A stretch of DNA of 64,000 nucleotides from Mycolicibacterium gilvum. Its GTDB lineage: Bacteria; Actinomycetota; Actinomycetes; Mycobacteriales; Mycobacteriaceae. Location of the stretch: the NCBI RefSeq assembly GCF_900454025.1, contig NZ_UGQM01000001.1:1178001-1242000 (forward strand), in the 5' to 3' direction. Position numbers and translations under genes: made by a program. Below the pieces are notes generated by a model, which did not search any database, had not been told where the DNA came from, and was given only the letters and a program-made list of their open reading frames with translations. Below are positions 37,371 through 46,536 of the stretch, piece by piece (positions within the stretch are counted from its first letter, which is position 1; the number at the start of each line of letters is the position of its first letter).

Positions 37371-38785
37371 GTGTCCTGATCGTCGGGGCCGGAAGCGCGG
37401 GTTCGGTACTGGCGGAACGGCTGTCGGCCGACCCGGGCTGCGAGGTGACGGTCGTCGAGGCCGGGCCCGGGCTGAGCGATTCCCGGGTACGGGATCAGAT
37501 CAGCGACGGCCTGCGGTTACCGATCGGGGCGGCGAGTTCGGTGGTGCGCCGGTATGACACCGCGCTGACCGAGGAGCCCCGCCGTCACGCACGGATCATG
37601 CGCGGGGTGGTCGTGGGCGGCTCGGGAGCGGTCAACGGTGGATACTTCTGCCGCGCCCTGCCCGCGGACGTCGACGGCTGGGGAATGGACGGCTGGAGCT
37701 GGGACGACGTGCTGCCGCATTTTCGCGCCATCGAGACCGACCTCGACTTCGCGACCCCCGTGCACGGCGACACCGGCCCCATCACGGTCCGCCGGGTCGC
37801 CGAATTCGACGGTGCGACAGCCTCCTTCGTGGACGCCGCGCGCACCGCCGGTTTCGGGTGGGTCGAGGACCTCAACGGCGCCACCGCGGAGCATGCGGTG
37901 CCCGCCGGCATCGGGGCTGTGCCCCTGAACATCGACCGGGGAACCCGCGTCGGGCCGGGCGGCGCCTTCCTGCGGCCCGCGCTGGGACGTGCCAACCTCA
38001 CCGTGCTGACCGACACCCGGGTGCTGCGGCTGACGTTCGCTGCAGGCCGTGTGACCGGGGTCCTGTGCGTCGGCCCCGACGGTCCCGTGACGGTGGGCGC
38101 GGACCGTATCGTGCTGTGCGCCGGGGCGATCGCGACGGCGCAGTTGCTCATGGTCTCCGGCGTCGGCCCACCTCCGGTGCTGCGCGCCGCAGGCGTGCCG
38201 GTCGAGATCGATCTGCCCGTCGGGGTGGACACCATCGACCATCCCGAATGGGTGCTGCCCGTGAGCTGGGCGCCGACCCACGGCGTGCCGCCGCTGGAAG
38301 CGGTCCTGACCACGGACGACGGCGTGGAAATCCGGCCGTACACAGTGGGATTCGAAGCGATGATGACCGGACGCCGTGACGACCCGACCGACCAGCCGCA
38401 TCTCGGGGTGACGCTGATGCGGCCGCTGTCGCGGGGGCGGGTGACCATCTGCTCTGCCGATCCGGACGCCGACCCGGTGATCGAACACCGCTACGACAGC
38501 GCGCCCGCCGACGTCGCGCTGCTTCGCGAAGGGGCGCAGCTCGCGTCCGAATTGGCCGGCGCCACAGTGCAGTCCGAGCCGTCCTGGGCGACATCACAGC
38601 ATCTGTGCGGCACTGCGAAGATGGGCGCGGTGGTCGACGAGCGGTGCCGGGTGTACGGGGTGGACAACCTCTGGGTGGTGGACGGCTCGATACTGCCCGA
38701 CATCCCCAGCCGGGGTCCGCACGCGACCATCGTGATGGCGGGCCACCGCGCCGCGGAGTTCGTCAGTTCTTCCGCAGGCGCCTGA
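37367..38785 (+). CDS. mftG: Mycofactocin GMC-family oxidoreductase MftG
   Basis: 472-aa glucose-methanol-choline oxidoreductase. FAD-binding [18 protein letters not shown] at the extreme N-terminus, [16 protein letters not shown], and the C-terminal active-site region [13 protein letters not shown] with [13 protein letters not shown]. In mycobacteria MftG links reduced mycofactocin to the respiratory chain. The start TTG 37367 overlaps the mftF stop; it is the only start keeping the whole FAD motif. Its last 23 bases overlap the end of the convergent MFS gene. Confidence 0.94.
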   Translation: MSVLIVGAGSAGSVLAERLSADPGCEVTVVEAGPGLSDSRVRDQISDGLRLPIGAASSVVRRYDTALTEEPRRHARIMRGVVVGGSGAVNGGYFCRALPADVDGWGMDGWSWDDVLPHFRAIETDLDFATPVHGDTGPITVRRVAEFDGATASFVDAARTAGFGWVEDLNGATAEHAVPAGIGAVPLNIDRGTRVGPGGAFLRPALGRANLTVLTDTRVLRLTFAAGRVTGVLCVGPDGPVTVGADRIVLCAGAIATAQLLMVSGVGPPPVLRAAGVPVEIDLPVGVDTIDHPEWVLPVSWAPTHGVPPLEAVLTTDDGVEIRPYTVGFEAMMTGRRDDPTDQPHLGVTLMRPLSRGRVTICSADPDADPVIEHRYDSAPADVALLREGAQLASELAGATVQSEPSWATSQHLCGTAKMGAVVDERCRVYGVDNLWVVDGSILPDIPSRGPHATIVMAGHRAAEFVSSSAGA

Positions 38786-40337
38786 CCACCGACCATTGCC
38801 GCCCGTCACGTCCGGGGGACCAGATCGCGACGAAGACCGCAGCGACCAGCAGCAGGAGAGACAGCACGAGCAGAGCCCGGTCGGCGGCGTGGATGAACGC
38901 ATCCTGCGCGAGCTCGGACAGTCGGGCGCCCTGCGGACCCATCTGCTCGGAGATCGACAGGGCGTGCGCCAGTGAGTCGGTGGCGGTGGTGCGGATCTGC
39001 TCGGGGAAGTCGGCCAGCCTCGACGCCAACGACCTGTGGTAGACGGCGGCCAGGATCGATCCGGCCACCGCGATGCCGAGGGCGGCGCCGATCTCACGGG
39101 TCGCGTCGTTGACCGCCGACGCGACACCCTGCTTCTCGTCGGGGGCCGCGTTCATGATCGCCGATGTGGTTGGCGCCGTGCACAATCCGATCCCCGACGC
39201 GGCGAGCAGAAGCGGCCACATGATGTCGAGGAACGTCGCGTCCGCATCCAGGAACCTCATCAGGAACAGTCCGCCGGCGAGCAGCAGCAGACCGCCGGTG
39301 ACCGCGAAGCGCAGACCCACCTTCGGGAGGTAGAGATGCAGCGTGCCGCCGAGGACGAGAACCGGGAAAGCAAGCGGCGCCAGAGCAAATGCGGTTTCCA
39401 GTGCGCTGTAGCCCATCACCAGCTGCATGAACTGCATCTCGATGAAGAAGAAGCCGAAGTTGGCCATGAAGAGGAAGGTGATCCCGACGGCGCCGGTGGC
39501 GAAGTCGGGGCGGGTGAACAGGCGGACGTCCAACAATGGGTGCTCGCGGCGCAACTGCACCATCGCGAAAGCCACCGCCAGCACCACCCCGGCTGCCAGG
39601 CACCCCAGCACGACGGGATCGGTCCACCCTCGTGCCGGCGCCTCGACGACCCCGAGCACGAACACCGCGATCGCGGTGCCGATCAGTGCGCCTCCCACCC
39701 AGTCGATCGGGGTGGCGGTCTCGTCGCGCGAGGAGCCGATCGTGCAGGTCGCGATGAACATCAGCAACGCCCCGGCGGCGAACATGTAGAAGATCGACTG
39801 CCACGAGAAGAAGTGCAGCAGGACGCCGGTCCCGAGGAACCCGAACACGGCCCCCGATCCGGCGACACCTGCCCAGATCCCGACGGCCTTGTTGCGCTCG
39901 GACTTCGGGAACGCCGACGTCAACAACGACAACGTCGCCGGCATGATCAGGGCTGCGCCCACGCCGGCGACCGCTCGCGCCACGATGATCTGGGTCGGGC
40001 TGTCCAGGAACACCGGCGCGAGCGACGCGAGGGCGAAGATCGCCAGGCCGACCAGCAGTGCGCCGCGCCGGCCGTACCGGTCGCCGAGGGCGCCGGCGGG
40101 GAGCAGCAGGCAGGCCAGGGCCAGTGTGTAGCCGTCGACGATCCATGTCAGCTGGGTCTGCGTCGCGGAGGTCTGCAGGGCGATGTCGGGCAGCGCGGCG
40201 TTCAGCGCCACCATCGACGAGATCACCATCAGCACATCGATGCTGGCGACCGCGAGCAGCCAGATCCGTCGGCGTTTCGAAAGGGTCATGACGGCCGCGT
40301 CGATATCCTGGTCGGAGCGAGGAAGGGTGTCGACCAT
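38763..40337 (-). CDS. MFS drug exporter, DHA2 (EmrB/QacA) type with 14 membrane helices
   Basis: 524 aa. Motif A GALGDRYGRRGALLVG lies after helix 2, and motif C-like WAGVAGSGAVFGFLGTG in helix 5. The number of hydrophobic segments fits 14 helices, the proton-driven multidrug DHA2 class. Start ATG 40337. It diverges from a TetR gene across a double-palindrome operator, the standard layout of a substrate-inducible efflux pump. It ends inside the mftG 3' end. Substrates are unknown; no link to mycofactocin is shown beyond position. Confidence 0.9.
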   Translation of the reverse strand: MVDTLPRSDQDIDAAVMTLSKRRRIWLLAVASIDVLMVISSMVALNAALPDIALQTSATQTQLTWIVDGYTLALACLLLPAGALGDRYGRRGALLVGLAIFALASLAPVFLDSPTQIIVARAVAGVGAALIMPATLSLLTSAFPKSERNKAVGIWAGVAGSGAVFGFLGTGVLLHFFSWQSIFYMFAAGALLMFIATCTIGSSRDETATPIDWVGGALIGTAIAVFVLGVVEAPARGWTDPVVLGCLAAGVVLAVAFAMVQLRREHPLLDVRLFTRPDFATGAVGITFLFMANFGFFFIEMQFMQLVMGYSALETAFALAPLAFPVLVLGGTLHLYLPKVGLRFAVTGGLLLLAGGLFLMRFLDADATFLDIMWPLLLAASGIGLCTAPTTSAIMNAAPDEKQGVASAVNDATREIGAALGIAVAGSILAAVYHRSLASRLADFPEQIRTTATDSLAHALSISEQMGPQGARLSELAQDAFIHAADRALLVLSLLLLVAAVFVAIWSPGRDGRQWSVVRRLRKN

Positions 40338-40369
40338 GTCGGCGTCTCATTTCAGCAGGAGCCAGGTTT

Positions 40370-40396
40370 CGAGACTAACAGTCTCGTAGCGAGACT
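40370..40396. promoter_or_regulatory. Two overlapping 17-bp palindromes, probable TetR operator
   Basis: CGAGACT-AAC-AGTCTCG (40370-40386) and AGTCTCG-TAG-CGAGACT (40380-40396) share a central arm, giving three half-sites on alternating strands. It lies between the MFS start (40337) and the TetR start (40434), so one bound repressor could shut off both. Such overlapping sites often bind two dimers. Confidence 0.82.
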
Positions 40397-40433
40397 CCGG
40401 GTCTTGTTCCCCGTCCGGAGGTGGAGGAAACGT

Positions 40434-41057
40434 ATGGCCGCCGTCAGTAGCGATCCGCGGCCGGCCCGCTCGCGGGCGCGGCTGCTGGATGCGGCCACCG
40501 CGCTGCTGCGCTCCGGCGGGCCGAGCGCGGTGACCATCGACGCGGTCACCCGCAAGGCCAACGTCGCGCGCGCGACGCTGTACCGGCACTTCCCGAGCGC
40601 GAACGACCTCGTCGCGGCCGCCTTCGTGGGGCTGATCCCGCCCCCGCCGATGCCGCCGTCCACCGGCAGCCTGCGGGAGCGCCTCCTCGCGATCGTCGTC
40701 GAATGGGCCGAATCGATCGCCGAGGCCCCCACGACGCTGACCGCGATGGCGTGGCTATCGCTCGGGCCCGACATCGAGCAGGTGCCCAGTGCGGGCGGCA
40801 GTCAGGTGGGGTCCCTGCGCGAGCGCATCGCCGAGCAGTACTCGGCCCCGTTCGACGCGGTCTTCGACAGCCCGGACGCGGCGGCCGAGTTGCGGCCCGT
40901 GGACCGCACCATGGCCTTCGCGCTGCTGATCGGGCCGTTGGCATTCGGTCGCATCAGCACGCTGACCGAGTTCGACTACCGGGCGGTGGCGATCGCCGCG
41001 GTCGACGGGTTCCTGAGCACGTTCAGCGCAACGAATACCGGACGGGAAGGTGCTTGA
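40434..41057 (+). CDS. TetR-family repressor of the adjacent MFS exporter
   Basis: 207 aa from ATG 40434, behind [14 protein letters not shown] at about 10-57: SRARLLDAATALLRSGGPSA, then TIDAVTRKANVARATLYRHF. The C-terminal ligand domain is helical with GSLRERLLAIVVEWAE and RTMAFALLIGPLAFGRISTL. An open frame extends some 1.4 kb upstream but is the shadow of the MFS gene. It presumably represses itself and the exporter at the double palindrome. The 3' end overlaps the convergent P450 gene by 35 bp. Confidence 0.9.
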   Translation: MAAVSSDPRPARSRARLLDAATALLRSGGPSAVTIDAVTRKANVARATLYRHFPSANDLVAAAFVGLIPPPPMPPSTGSLRERLLAIVVEWAESIAEAPTTLTAMAWLSLGPDIEQVPSAGGSQVGSLRERIAEQYSAPFDAVFDSPDAAAELRPVDRTMAFALLIGPLAFGRISTLTEFDYRAVAIAAVDGFLSTFSATNTGREGA

Positions 41058-42285
41058 GTCCGCCGACGAACGTCGTCGCCGACAACTCGGCCTCTCCGGC
41101 CAGTTCGATCGAGTCCAGACGCGGCAGCAGCTCGGTGAACAGGCTGTTGATCTCCATGCGGGCCAGCGCCGCGCCGAGGCAGAAGTGCACGCCGTAGCCG
41201 AACGCCAGGTGCTTGTTGGGGTCGCGGCCCACGTCGAAGCGGAACGGGTCGGCGAACACCTCCTCGTCGCGGTTGGCCGACACGTAGGCCAGGTAGACCG
41301 ACTCGCCCTTGGCGATCGGGACGCCGCGCACCGTGGTGTCCTCGGCAGCGGTGCGCATGAACTCCTTGACCGGTGTCGACCAGCGGATCATCTCCTCGAC
41401 CGCGGTCGGCATCAGGCTGAGGTCGCCCTTCAGCCGGGCCAGCTCGCCGGGGTTCTCGATCAGCGCGTGCAGGCCGCCTGAGATCGCGTCCTTGGTGGTG
41501 TCGTGGCCGGCGCTGGCGACGATGACGTAGTAGGACAGCGTGTCCATGTCCGACATCGGCTCACCGTCGACCAGTCCGTTGGCGATCGCCGACGCGAGAT
41601 CCTCTGTCGGGTGCTCGCGCCGGGACGCGGTCAGCGCCGCGAAGTAGTTGAAGAAGTCGGTCAGCACGGCCAGCTGTTCCTCGGGGGTGGTGCCGCGCTT
41701 GTACTCGTCGTCGTCGCCGCCGAACATCTCCTGGGTCAGCATGTGCATCCTGCCGAAGTCCTCCTCGGGCAGGCCGAGCAGCGACAGGATCACATACAGC
41801 GGGAAGTTCACGGCGATCTCGGTGACGAAATCGCACTCGGGCCCGATGTCGCGCATCCTGTCGACATAGCGCTTGGCGAGCTCGTCGACGCGCACCTTCA
41901 GGTCGCGCATGGCCTTCGGGCGGAACCAGTCCGCGCCGATCGCGCGCACCTTGCGGTGGTGCGGGTCGTCCATGTGGATCAGCGTGCGCAGCCCGATCCC
42001 GGCCTCCTGCTGGGACTTGCCCAGATCGTCGGCCTCGGCGGTCACCAGCAGCGGCCGGGGTGCGGACAGGAACAGGTCGTTGGCCCGCTCGATCGCCATG
42101 ATGTCGGCGTGCTTGGTGATCGCCCAGAACGGCCGGTACGGCGGATGGTCGACCCACACGACCGGGTCGTTGGCGCGCAGGTACGACAGGGCCGAGTGCA
42201 GGCGGTCGTCGTCGGCATACGCCTTCGGATCGGCCAGTACCTTCGCGGCCTCCTGTGAATCCCGATCCATCGTCGGCGTGCTCAT
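41023..42285 (-). CDS. Cytochrome P450 (first of a tandem pair)
   Basis: 420 aa. The I-helix oxygen-activation motif is ASAGHDTTKDA, the K-helix ExxR is in VEEMIRW, and the heme loop FGYGVHFCLGAALARME holds the Cys thiolate ligand. A soluble bacterial class I P450 needs a ferredoxin and reductase; the reductase at 26546 is one candidate. ATG 42285 follows GAGGAG at good spacing. It is a close paralogue of the gene at 42360-43610 (long identical stretches such as FGYGVHFCLGAALARMEINS). Substrate unknown. Confidence 0.93.
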   Translation of the reverse strand: MSTPTMDRDSQEAAKVLADPKAYADDDRLHSALSYLRANDPVVWVDHPPYRPFWAITKHADIMAIERANDLFLSAPRPLLVTAEADDLGKSQQEAGIGLRTLIHMDDPHHRKVRAIGADWFRPKAMRDLKVRVDELAKRYVDRMRDIGPECDFVTEIAVNFPLYVILSLLGLPEEDFGRMHMLTQEMFGGDDDEYKRGTTPEEQLAVLTDFFNYFAALTASRREHPTEDLASAIANGLVDGEPMSDMDTLSYYVIVASAGHDTTKDAISGGLHALIENPGELARLKGDLSLMPTAVEEMIRWSTPVKEFMRTAAEDTTVRGVPIAKGESVYLAYVSANRDEEVFADPFRFDVGRDPNKHLAFGYGVHFCLGAALARMEINSLFTELLPRLDSIELAGEAELSATTFVGGLKHLPVRYSLR

Positions 42286-42307
42286 GCGTCTCCTCACCAG
42301 GGCTGAA

Positions 42308-42323
42308 CTTGACGGGTGTCAAG
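42308..42323 (-). promoter_or_regulatory. Operator palindrome CTTGAC-ACCC-GTCAAG at first P450 promoter
   Basis: Read on the minus strand, TAGACT (42332-42327) is a -10 candidate ending three bases before the palindrome, so the transcript would start inside it. Spacing, palindrome and flanking bases (TCACATA upstream) match the second P450 gene. Confidence 0.72.
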
Positions 42324-42359
42324 CTCAGTCTATGTGATCGGCGCCACTGCGCGGTGGAA

Positions 42360-43610
42360 TCAGCGCAGCGAGTAGCGGATCGGCAGGTGTTTGAGCCCGC
42401 CGACGAAGATCGTCGAGATGAACTCCGGGTCGCCGGCCAGTTCGATCGACTCCAGCCGCGGGAGCAGTTCGGTGAAGAAGCTGTTGATCTCCATCCGCGC
42501 CAGCGCCGCGCCGAGGCAGAAGTGCACGCCGTAGCCGAAGGACAGGTGCTTGTTCGGATCGCGGCCGACGTCGAAGCGCATCGGCTCGTCGAAGACGTCC
42601 TCGTCGCGGTTGGCCGACACGTAGGACAGCAGCACCGCCTCGCCCTTCTTGATCGGCACGCCGCGCACCTCGGTGTCGGCGGTCGCGGTGCGCATGAACT
42701 CCTTCACGGGGGCGGTCCAGCGGATGATCTCCTCGACCGCGGTGCCCATCAGGGACGGATCGGCCTTCAGCCGGGCCAGCTGATCCTGGTTCTCGATCAG
42801 CGCCAGCAGGCCGCCCGAGATCGCGGCGCTGGTGGTGTCGTGGCCGGCGCTGGCGACGATCACGTAGTAGGACAGGCAGTCGATGTCGTTGAGGTACTCG
42901 CCGTCGAGTTTGGCGTTCGCGATGGCCGAGGCCAGGTCCTCCGTCGGGTTCTCCCGGCGGTCGGCGGTCAGCTTGGTGAAGTACCGGAAGAAGTCGGTGA
43001 TGACCTCGTGCAACTCCTCGGCGCTCTTGCCGCGGCTGAGCTCGTCGTCGTCACCGCCGAACATCTCCTGGGTGAGCTTGAGCATCCGGCCGAAGTCCGA
43101 CTCCGGCAGGCCCAGCAGCGACAGGATCACGTACAGCGGGAAGTTGACCGCGACCTCCTGGACGAAGTCGCACTCCGGCCCGATCTCGACCATCCGGTCG
43201 ACGTAGCGCTTGGCCAGTTCGTCGACGCGCTCCTTCAGGGCCCGCATCGCCTTGGGGCGGAACCAGTCCGCGCCGACCTTGCGGATGTCGCGGTGCAGCG
43301 GGTCGTCCATGTGGATCAGCGTGCGCAGGCCACCGCCGATGGCGAGGTTGGCCGCGGCGAGGTCGTCGGTGGCCTTGGTGTTGAGCATGGGCCGGGGCTC
43401 GTTGATCCAGAGCTCGTTGGCGCGCTCGATCGCCATGATGTCGGCGTGCTTCGTGACGGCCCAGAAGGGGTAGTAGTCGGGGACGTCCACATAGGCGACC
43501 GGGGCGTTCGCCCGCAGATGCGCCAGCGCTGCGTGCAGTCGCGGCTCCTCCGCATAGGCCCGTGGTTCAGCCAGAACCTTCGCTGCGTCATCGATAACCG
43601 GCGTGCTCAT
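42360..43610 (-). CDS. Cytochrome P450 (second of a tandem pair)
   Basis: 416 aa. I-helix ASAGHDTTSAA, ExxR in VEEIIRW, and heme loop FGYGVHFCLGAALARME. It is near-collinear with its neighbour, with clustered differences around 80-100 (MLNTKATDDLAAANLAIGGG versus LLVTAEADDLGKSQQEAGIG) and after the I-helix, regions that shape substrate access. Start ATG 43610 lies behind GAGGGCAC. The genes are separated by 74 bp that repeat the same operator. Probably a recent duplication with diverging specificity. Confidence 0.93.
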   Translation of the reverse strand: MSTPVIDDAAKVLAEPRAYAEEPRLHAALAHLRANAPVAYVDVPDYYPFWAVTKHADIMAIERANELWINEPRPMLNTKATDDLAAANLAIGGGLRTLIHMDDPLHRDIRKVGADWFRPKAMRALKERVDELAKRYVDRMVEIGPECDFVQEVAVNFPLYVILSLLGLPESDFGRMLKLTQEMFGGDDDELSRGKSAEELHEVITDFFRYFTKLTADRRENPTEDLASAIANAKLDGEYLNDIDCLSYYVIVASAGHDTTSAAISGGLLALIENQDQLARLKADPSLMGTAVEEIIRWTAPVKEFMRTATADTEVRGVPIKKGEAVLLSYVSANRDEDVFDEPMRFDVGRDPNKHLSFGYGVHFCLGAALARMEINSFFTELLPRLESIELAGDPEFISTIFVGGLKHLPIRYSLR

Positions 43611-43632
43611 GTGCCCTCACTCGGAAGAGAAA

Positions 43633-43648
43633 CTTGACGGGTGTCAAG
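43633..43648 (-). promoter_or_regulatory. Operator palindrome CTTGAC-ACCC-GTCAAG at second P450 promoter
   Basis: Identical 16 bases to 42308-42323. TATGCT (43657-43652, minus strand) is the matching -10 candidate with the same three-base gap. It lies 23 bp upstream of the P450 ATG and 35 bp from the start of the divergent esterase gene, so it could affect both. Confidence 0.72.
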
Positions 43649-43683
43649 AACAGCATATGTGACCGGCGCTACTCTCGACAATC

Positions 43684-45228
43684 GTGGTGGTCCGGGGTAT
43701 CGCGGTGCTGGTCGCGCTGGTGGTGGCCGTCGCGTGCGGGTCGCAGGCGTCCCCGCAGCCAGCCCCCGATCCCGCGGTGGTCCAGACCTCGACGGGACCC
43801 GTCCGCGGCACGGTGGCCGACGACCACCGACTGTTCGCCGGAATCCCTTATGCCGCACCGCCTGTCGGCGCTCTGCGGTGGCAGGGTCCGCGGCCGGCGC
43901 CGAAATGGGACGGCGTGCGGGACGCGACCGCGTACGGGCCGCGCTGCATGCAGGACCTCGACGGCGACCTCGAGCTCGGGAGGCAGACCGACGAGGACTG
44001 CCTGAACCTCAACGTCTGGACACCGCCCGTCGCCGGTGACCGCCCCGAACCCAAGCCGGTGATGGTGTGGATCCACGGCGGGTCGTTCGTCGCCGGCAGC
44101 AGCGGCGTCTACGACTCACGGCGCCTGGTCGCCCGCGGCGACATCATCGTCGTCACCGTCAACTATCGGCTCGGCGCGCTGGGGTTCCTGGCCCATCCGG
44201 CGCTCGGCCCGCCCGGCGCCGTCGGCAACTACGGGCTCGCCGATCAGCAGGCCGCGCTGCGCTGGGTGCGCGACAACATCGCGAACTTCGGCGGCGACCC
44301 CGCCCGCGTGACGGTCGCGGGGGAGTCGGCCGGTGCGATGTCGGTCTGCGATCACCTGGTGGCGCCCGGCTCCGACGGACTCTTCGACGCGGCCATCGTG
44401 ATGAGCGGACTGTGCCAATCGCAGGCCGACCTGCCGACCGCCGAGAAGCGCAGCCTCGACTACGCCGCGCAGGCCGGTTGTGGCGGCCCGGTGCCCGCCG
44501 AGTGCCTGCGGGGGCTCGACGCGAACGCGCTGCGCACACCCGTCTGGTACTACGACATCGGCGACGACCGGCTCAGCGGTCCGGTCACCGGATCGGCGGT
44601 GCTGCCCACCGCTCCGCCCGTCGCGTTCGGCGACGGGAAGGCGGCGCGGGTCCCGGTCCTGATGGGCACCACGCGCGACGAGTGGACGCTGTTCGTCGCC
44701 CTGCAGCACCTGCGCGACGGCAAGGACTACGCACCGCAGGAGTATCCGCGCCTGCTGGCCGACACCTTCGGCGCCGACGCCCCCGCCGTCGAGGCGCACT
44801 ACCCGCTGACGGCGTTCTCCAGCGTCGCGCTCGCCTACGCCGCGACGGTCACCGACGGCGTCTTCGCGTGTGCGGGCCGACGCTGGGCGGGCGACCTCGC
44901 CGAAACCGCGCCGGTGTACTTCTACGAGTTCAACGACCGCGACGCGCCTGCGCCCGACCCGCTGCGGACGGTGCCGTTCCCGGTCGGGGCCAGCCACTCG
45001 CTGGAACTGCGCTACCTGTTCGACACCGGCGGAGCGCCGCCGCCGAGTCCGGCGCAGGTCCGGCTCGGCGAGCAGATGATCGACTACTGGGCGTCGTTCG
45101 TGAAGACTGGCGACCCCGGCTTTCCGGGTATCGACTCCGGGGTGATGTCGCTGCAGCCCGACGGAAGCCGGATGATCGAGGACTTCGACCGGGTGCACCA
45201 GTGCGTGTTCTGGGACGGTCTGGGGTAG
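43684..45228 (+). CDS. Type B carboxylesterase, probable lipoprotein
   Basis: 514 aa. The N-terminal hydrophobic segment ends in VVAVACGS, a loose lipobox with Cys-18, so export and lipid anchoring are likely. The alpha/beta hydrolase core shows FAGIPYAAPP, EDCLNLNVWTP, VMVWIHGGSFVAGSS (oxyanion hole), VTVAGESAGAMSV (nucleophile Ser), a Glu probably in MGTTRDEWTLF, and GASHSLELRYLF (His). It is divergent from the second P450 gene with 73 bp between starts, and the operator lies in the gap. Substrate unknown. Confidence 0.88.
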   Translation: MVVRGIAVLVALVVAVACGSQASPQPAPDPAVVQTSTGPVRGTVADDHRLFAGIPYAAPPVGALRWQGPRPAPKWDGVRDATAYGPRCMQDLDGDLELGRQTDEDCLNLNVWTPPVAGDRPEPKPVMVWIHGGSFVAGSSGVYDSRRLVARGDIIVVTVNYRLGALGFLAHPALGPPGAVGNYGLADQQAALRWVRDNIANFGGDPARVTVAGESAGAMSVCDHLVAPGSDGLFDAAIVMSGLCQSQADLPTAEKRSLDYAAQAGCGGPVPAECLRGLDANALRTPVWYYDIGDDRLSGPVTGSAVLPTAPPVAFGDGKAARVPVLMGTTRDEWTLFVALQHLRDGKDYAPQEYPRLLADTFGADAPAVEAHYPLTAFSSVALAYAATVTDGVFACAGRRWAGDLAETAPVYFYEFNDRDAPAPDPLRTVPFPVGASHSLELRYLFDTGGAPPPSPAQVRLGEQMIDYWASFVKTGDPGFPGIDSGVMSLQPDGSRMIEDFDRVHQCVFWDGLG

Positions 45229-45546
45229 CCCCTCAAAGAGCGGCTCGGAGCACTCCACCAGGGATTTGGAGCACGCCCGGATCTGAGGCATACTGTTCGG
45301 GTTGCCTTGAGCCGGGACGGTGTCTTTCACACTGCGCCGGCGCGGGCATGCGACCAGCGCCCTTAGCGGGGCGCATCCGGTCCCCACCTCGATCGCGGCG
45401 AACTCGGACGCGAACGAGTGTGCGCGAGGGCGACACGCCCGACCGCGGGGGTCGGTGAACCACAGACAGGTAAACAGCGGCGGCACAGCCAGGCCCATGT
45501 TTTTTCATGGACACCGTGGGCCCGTTAGTAGTGAGGTAGGAGAAGC
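45229..45546 (+). other. S10 operon promoter region and ~250-nt leader
   Basis: No gene. The promoter sits at 45266-45294. The leader is GC-rich with several inverted repeats. Close to the gene, GGCCCA (45492-45497) can pair with TGGGCC (45517-45522), enclosing CCATG (45495-45499)/CATGG (45506-45510) around a T6 run as an alternative pairing. Mutually exclusive helices ahead of a ribosomal operon could serve autogenous control, as L4 does in E. coli, but no known mycobacterial element was recognised. Confidence 0.45.
45266..45294 (+). promoter_or_regulatory. S10 operon promoter
   Basis: TTGGAG (45266-45271) and CATACT (45289-45294) with 17-base spacing. The preceding GATTTGGAGCA and the downstream GGGTTGCCT occur at exactly the same spacing in front of rplN (54274 onward), marking both as one promoter type. 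Confidence 0.72.
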
Positions 45547-45852
45547 GTGGCGGGACAAAAGATCCGCATCAGGCTCAAGGCCTACGACCATGAGGCCATT
45601 GACGCCTCTGCGCGCAAGATCGTCGAGACGGTCACCCGGACGGGAGCCAGCGTGGTCGGCCCGGTGCCGCTGCCCACCGAGAAGAACGTGTACTGCGTCA
45701 TCCGGTCCCCGCACAAGTACAAGGACTCGCGGGAGCACTTCGAGATGCGTACGCACAAGCGGCTGATCGACATTCTCGACCCGACGCCCAAGACCGTTGA
45801 CGCCCTCATGCGCATCGATCTGCCGGCCAGCGTCGACGTCAATATCCAATAG
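45547..45852 (+). CDS. rpsJ: 30S ribosomal protein S10
   Basis: 101 aa, GTG start at 45547 behind GTAGGAGAAGC. S10 is a 30S head protein and also the NusE antitermination factor. Family sequence is present throughout ([21 protein letters not shown] around its turn, [32 protein letters not shown]). First gene of the S10 operon; rplC follows after 27 bp. Confidence 0.98.
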
Positions 45853-45879
45853 TCATCGCAGTAGGAGAAACCAGAAACC

Positions 45880-46536
45880 ATGGCTAGAAAAGGCATTCTG
45901 GGCACCAAGCTGGGCATGACGCAGGTGTTCGACGAGAACAACAAGGTCGTGCCGGTGACGGTCGTCAAGGCCGGGCCCAACGTTGTGACGCGCATCCGCA
46001 CCACGGAGCGCGACGGCTACAGCGCCGTGCAGCTCGCCTACGGCGAGATCAGCCCCCGCAAGGTGAACAAGCCCGTCACGGGCCAGTTCGCCGCCGCCGG
46101 TGTGAACCCCCGCCGCCACCTCGCCGAGTTGAGGCTCGCCGACAACGAGGATGCGGGCGCTCTCTACGAGGTCGGCCAGGAGCTGACCGCCGAGATCTTC
46201 GCCGACGGTGCGTACGTCGACGTGACCGGCACCAGCAAGGGCAAGGGCTTCGCCGGCACCATGAAGCGTCACGGCTTCAAGGGCCAGGGCGCGAGCCACG
46301 GCGCGCAGGCTGTGCACCGCCGGCCGGGCTCGATCGGTGGCTGCGCCACCCCGGGCCGCGTGTTCAAGGGCACGCGCATGTCGGGCCGGATGGGCAGCGA
46401 CCGCGTCACGACCCAGAACCTGAAGGTGCACAAGGTCGACGCCGAGAACGGCGTGCTGTTGATCAAGGGCGCCATCCCCGGACGTAACGGTGGACTGGTG
46501 GTTGTCCGCAGCGCAATCAAGCGAGGCGAGAAGTAA
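45880..46536 (+). CDS. rplC: 50S ribosomal protein L3
   Basis: 218 aa, early 50S assembly protein near the peptidyl transferase centre. [17 protein letters not shown] at the N-terminus and [22 protein letters not shown] in the central extension, which holds the usual methylated Gln region, are typical. The stop overlaps the rplD start by one base (TAATG). Confidence 0.98.
   Translation: MARKGILGTKLGMTQVFDENNKVVPVTVVKAGPNVVTRIRTTERDGYSAVQLAYGEISPRKVNKPVTGQFAAAGVNPRRHLAELRLADNEDAGALYEVGQELTAEIFADGAYVDVTGTSKGKGFAGTMKRHGFKGQGASHGAQAVHRRPGSIGGCATPGRVFKGTRMSGRMGSDRVTTQNLKVHKVDAENGVLLIKGAIPGRNGGLVVVRSAIKRGEK

Noticed and set aside
39036..40433. Upstream extension of the TetR gene to 673 aa
   Set aside because: The extension is antisense to the MFS gene; ATG 40434 has a strong ribosome site and gives the TetR N-terminus.
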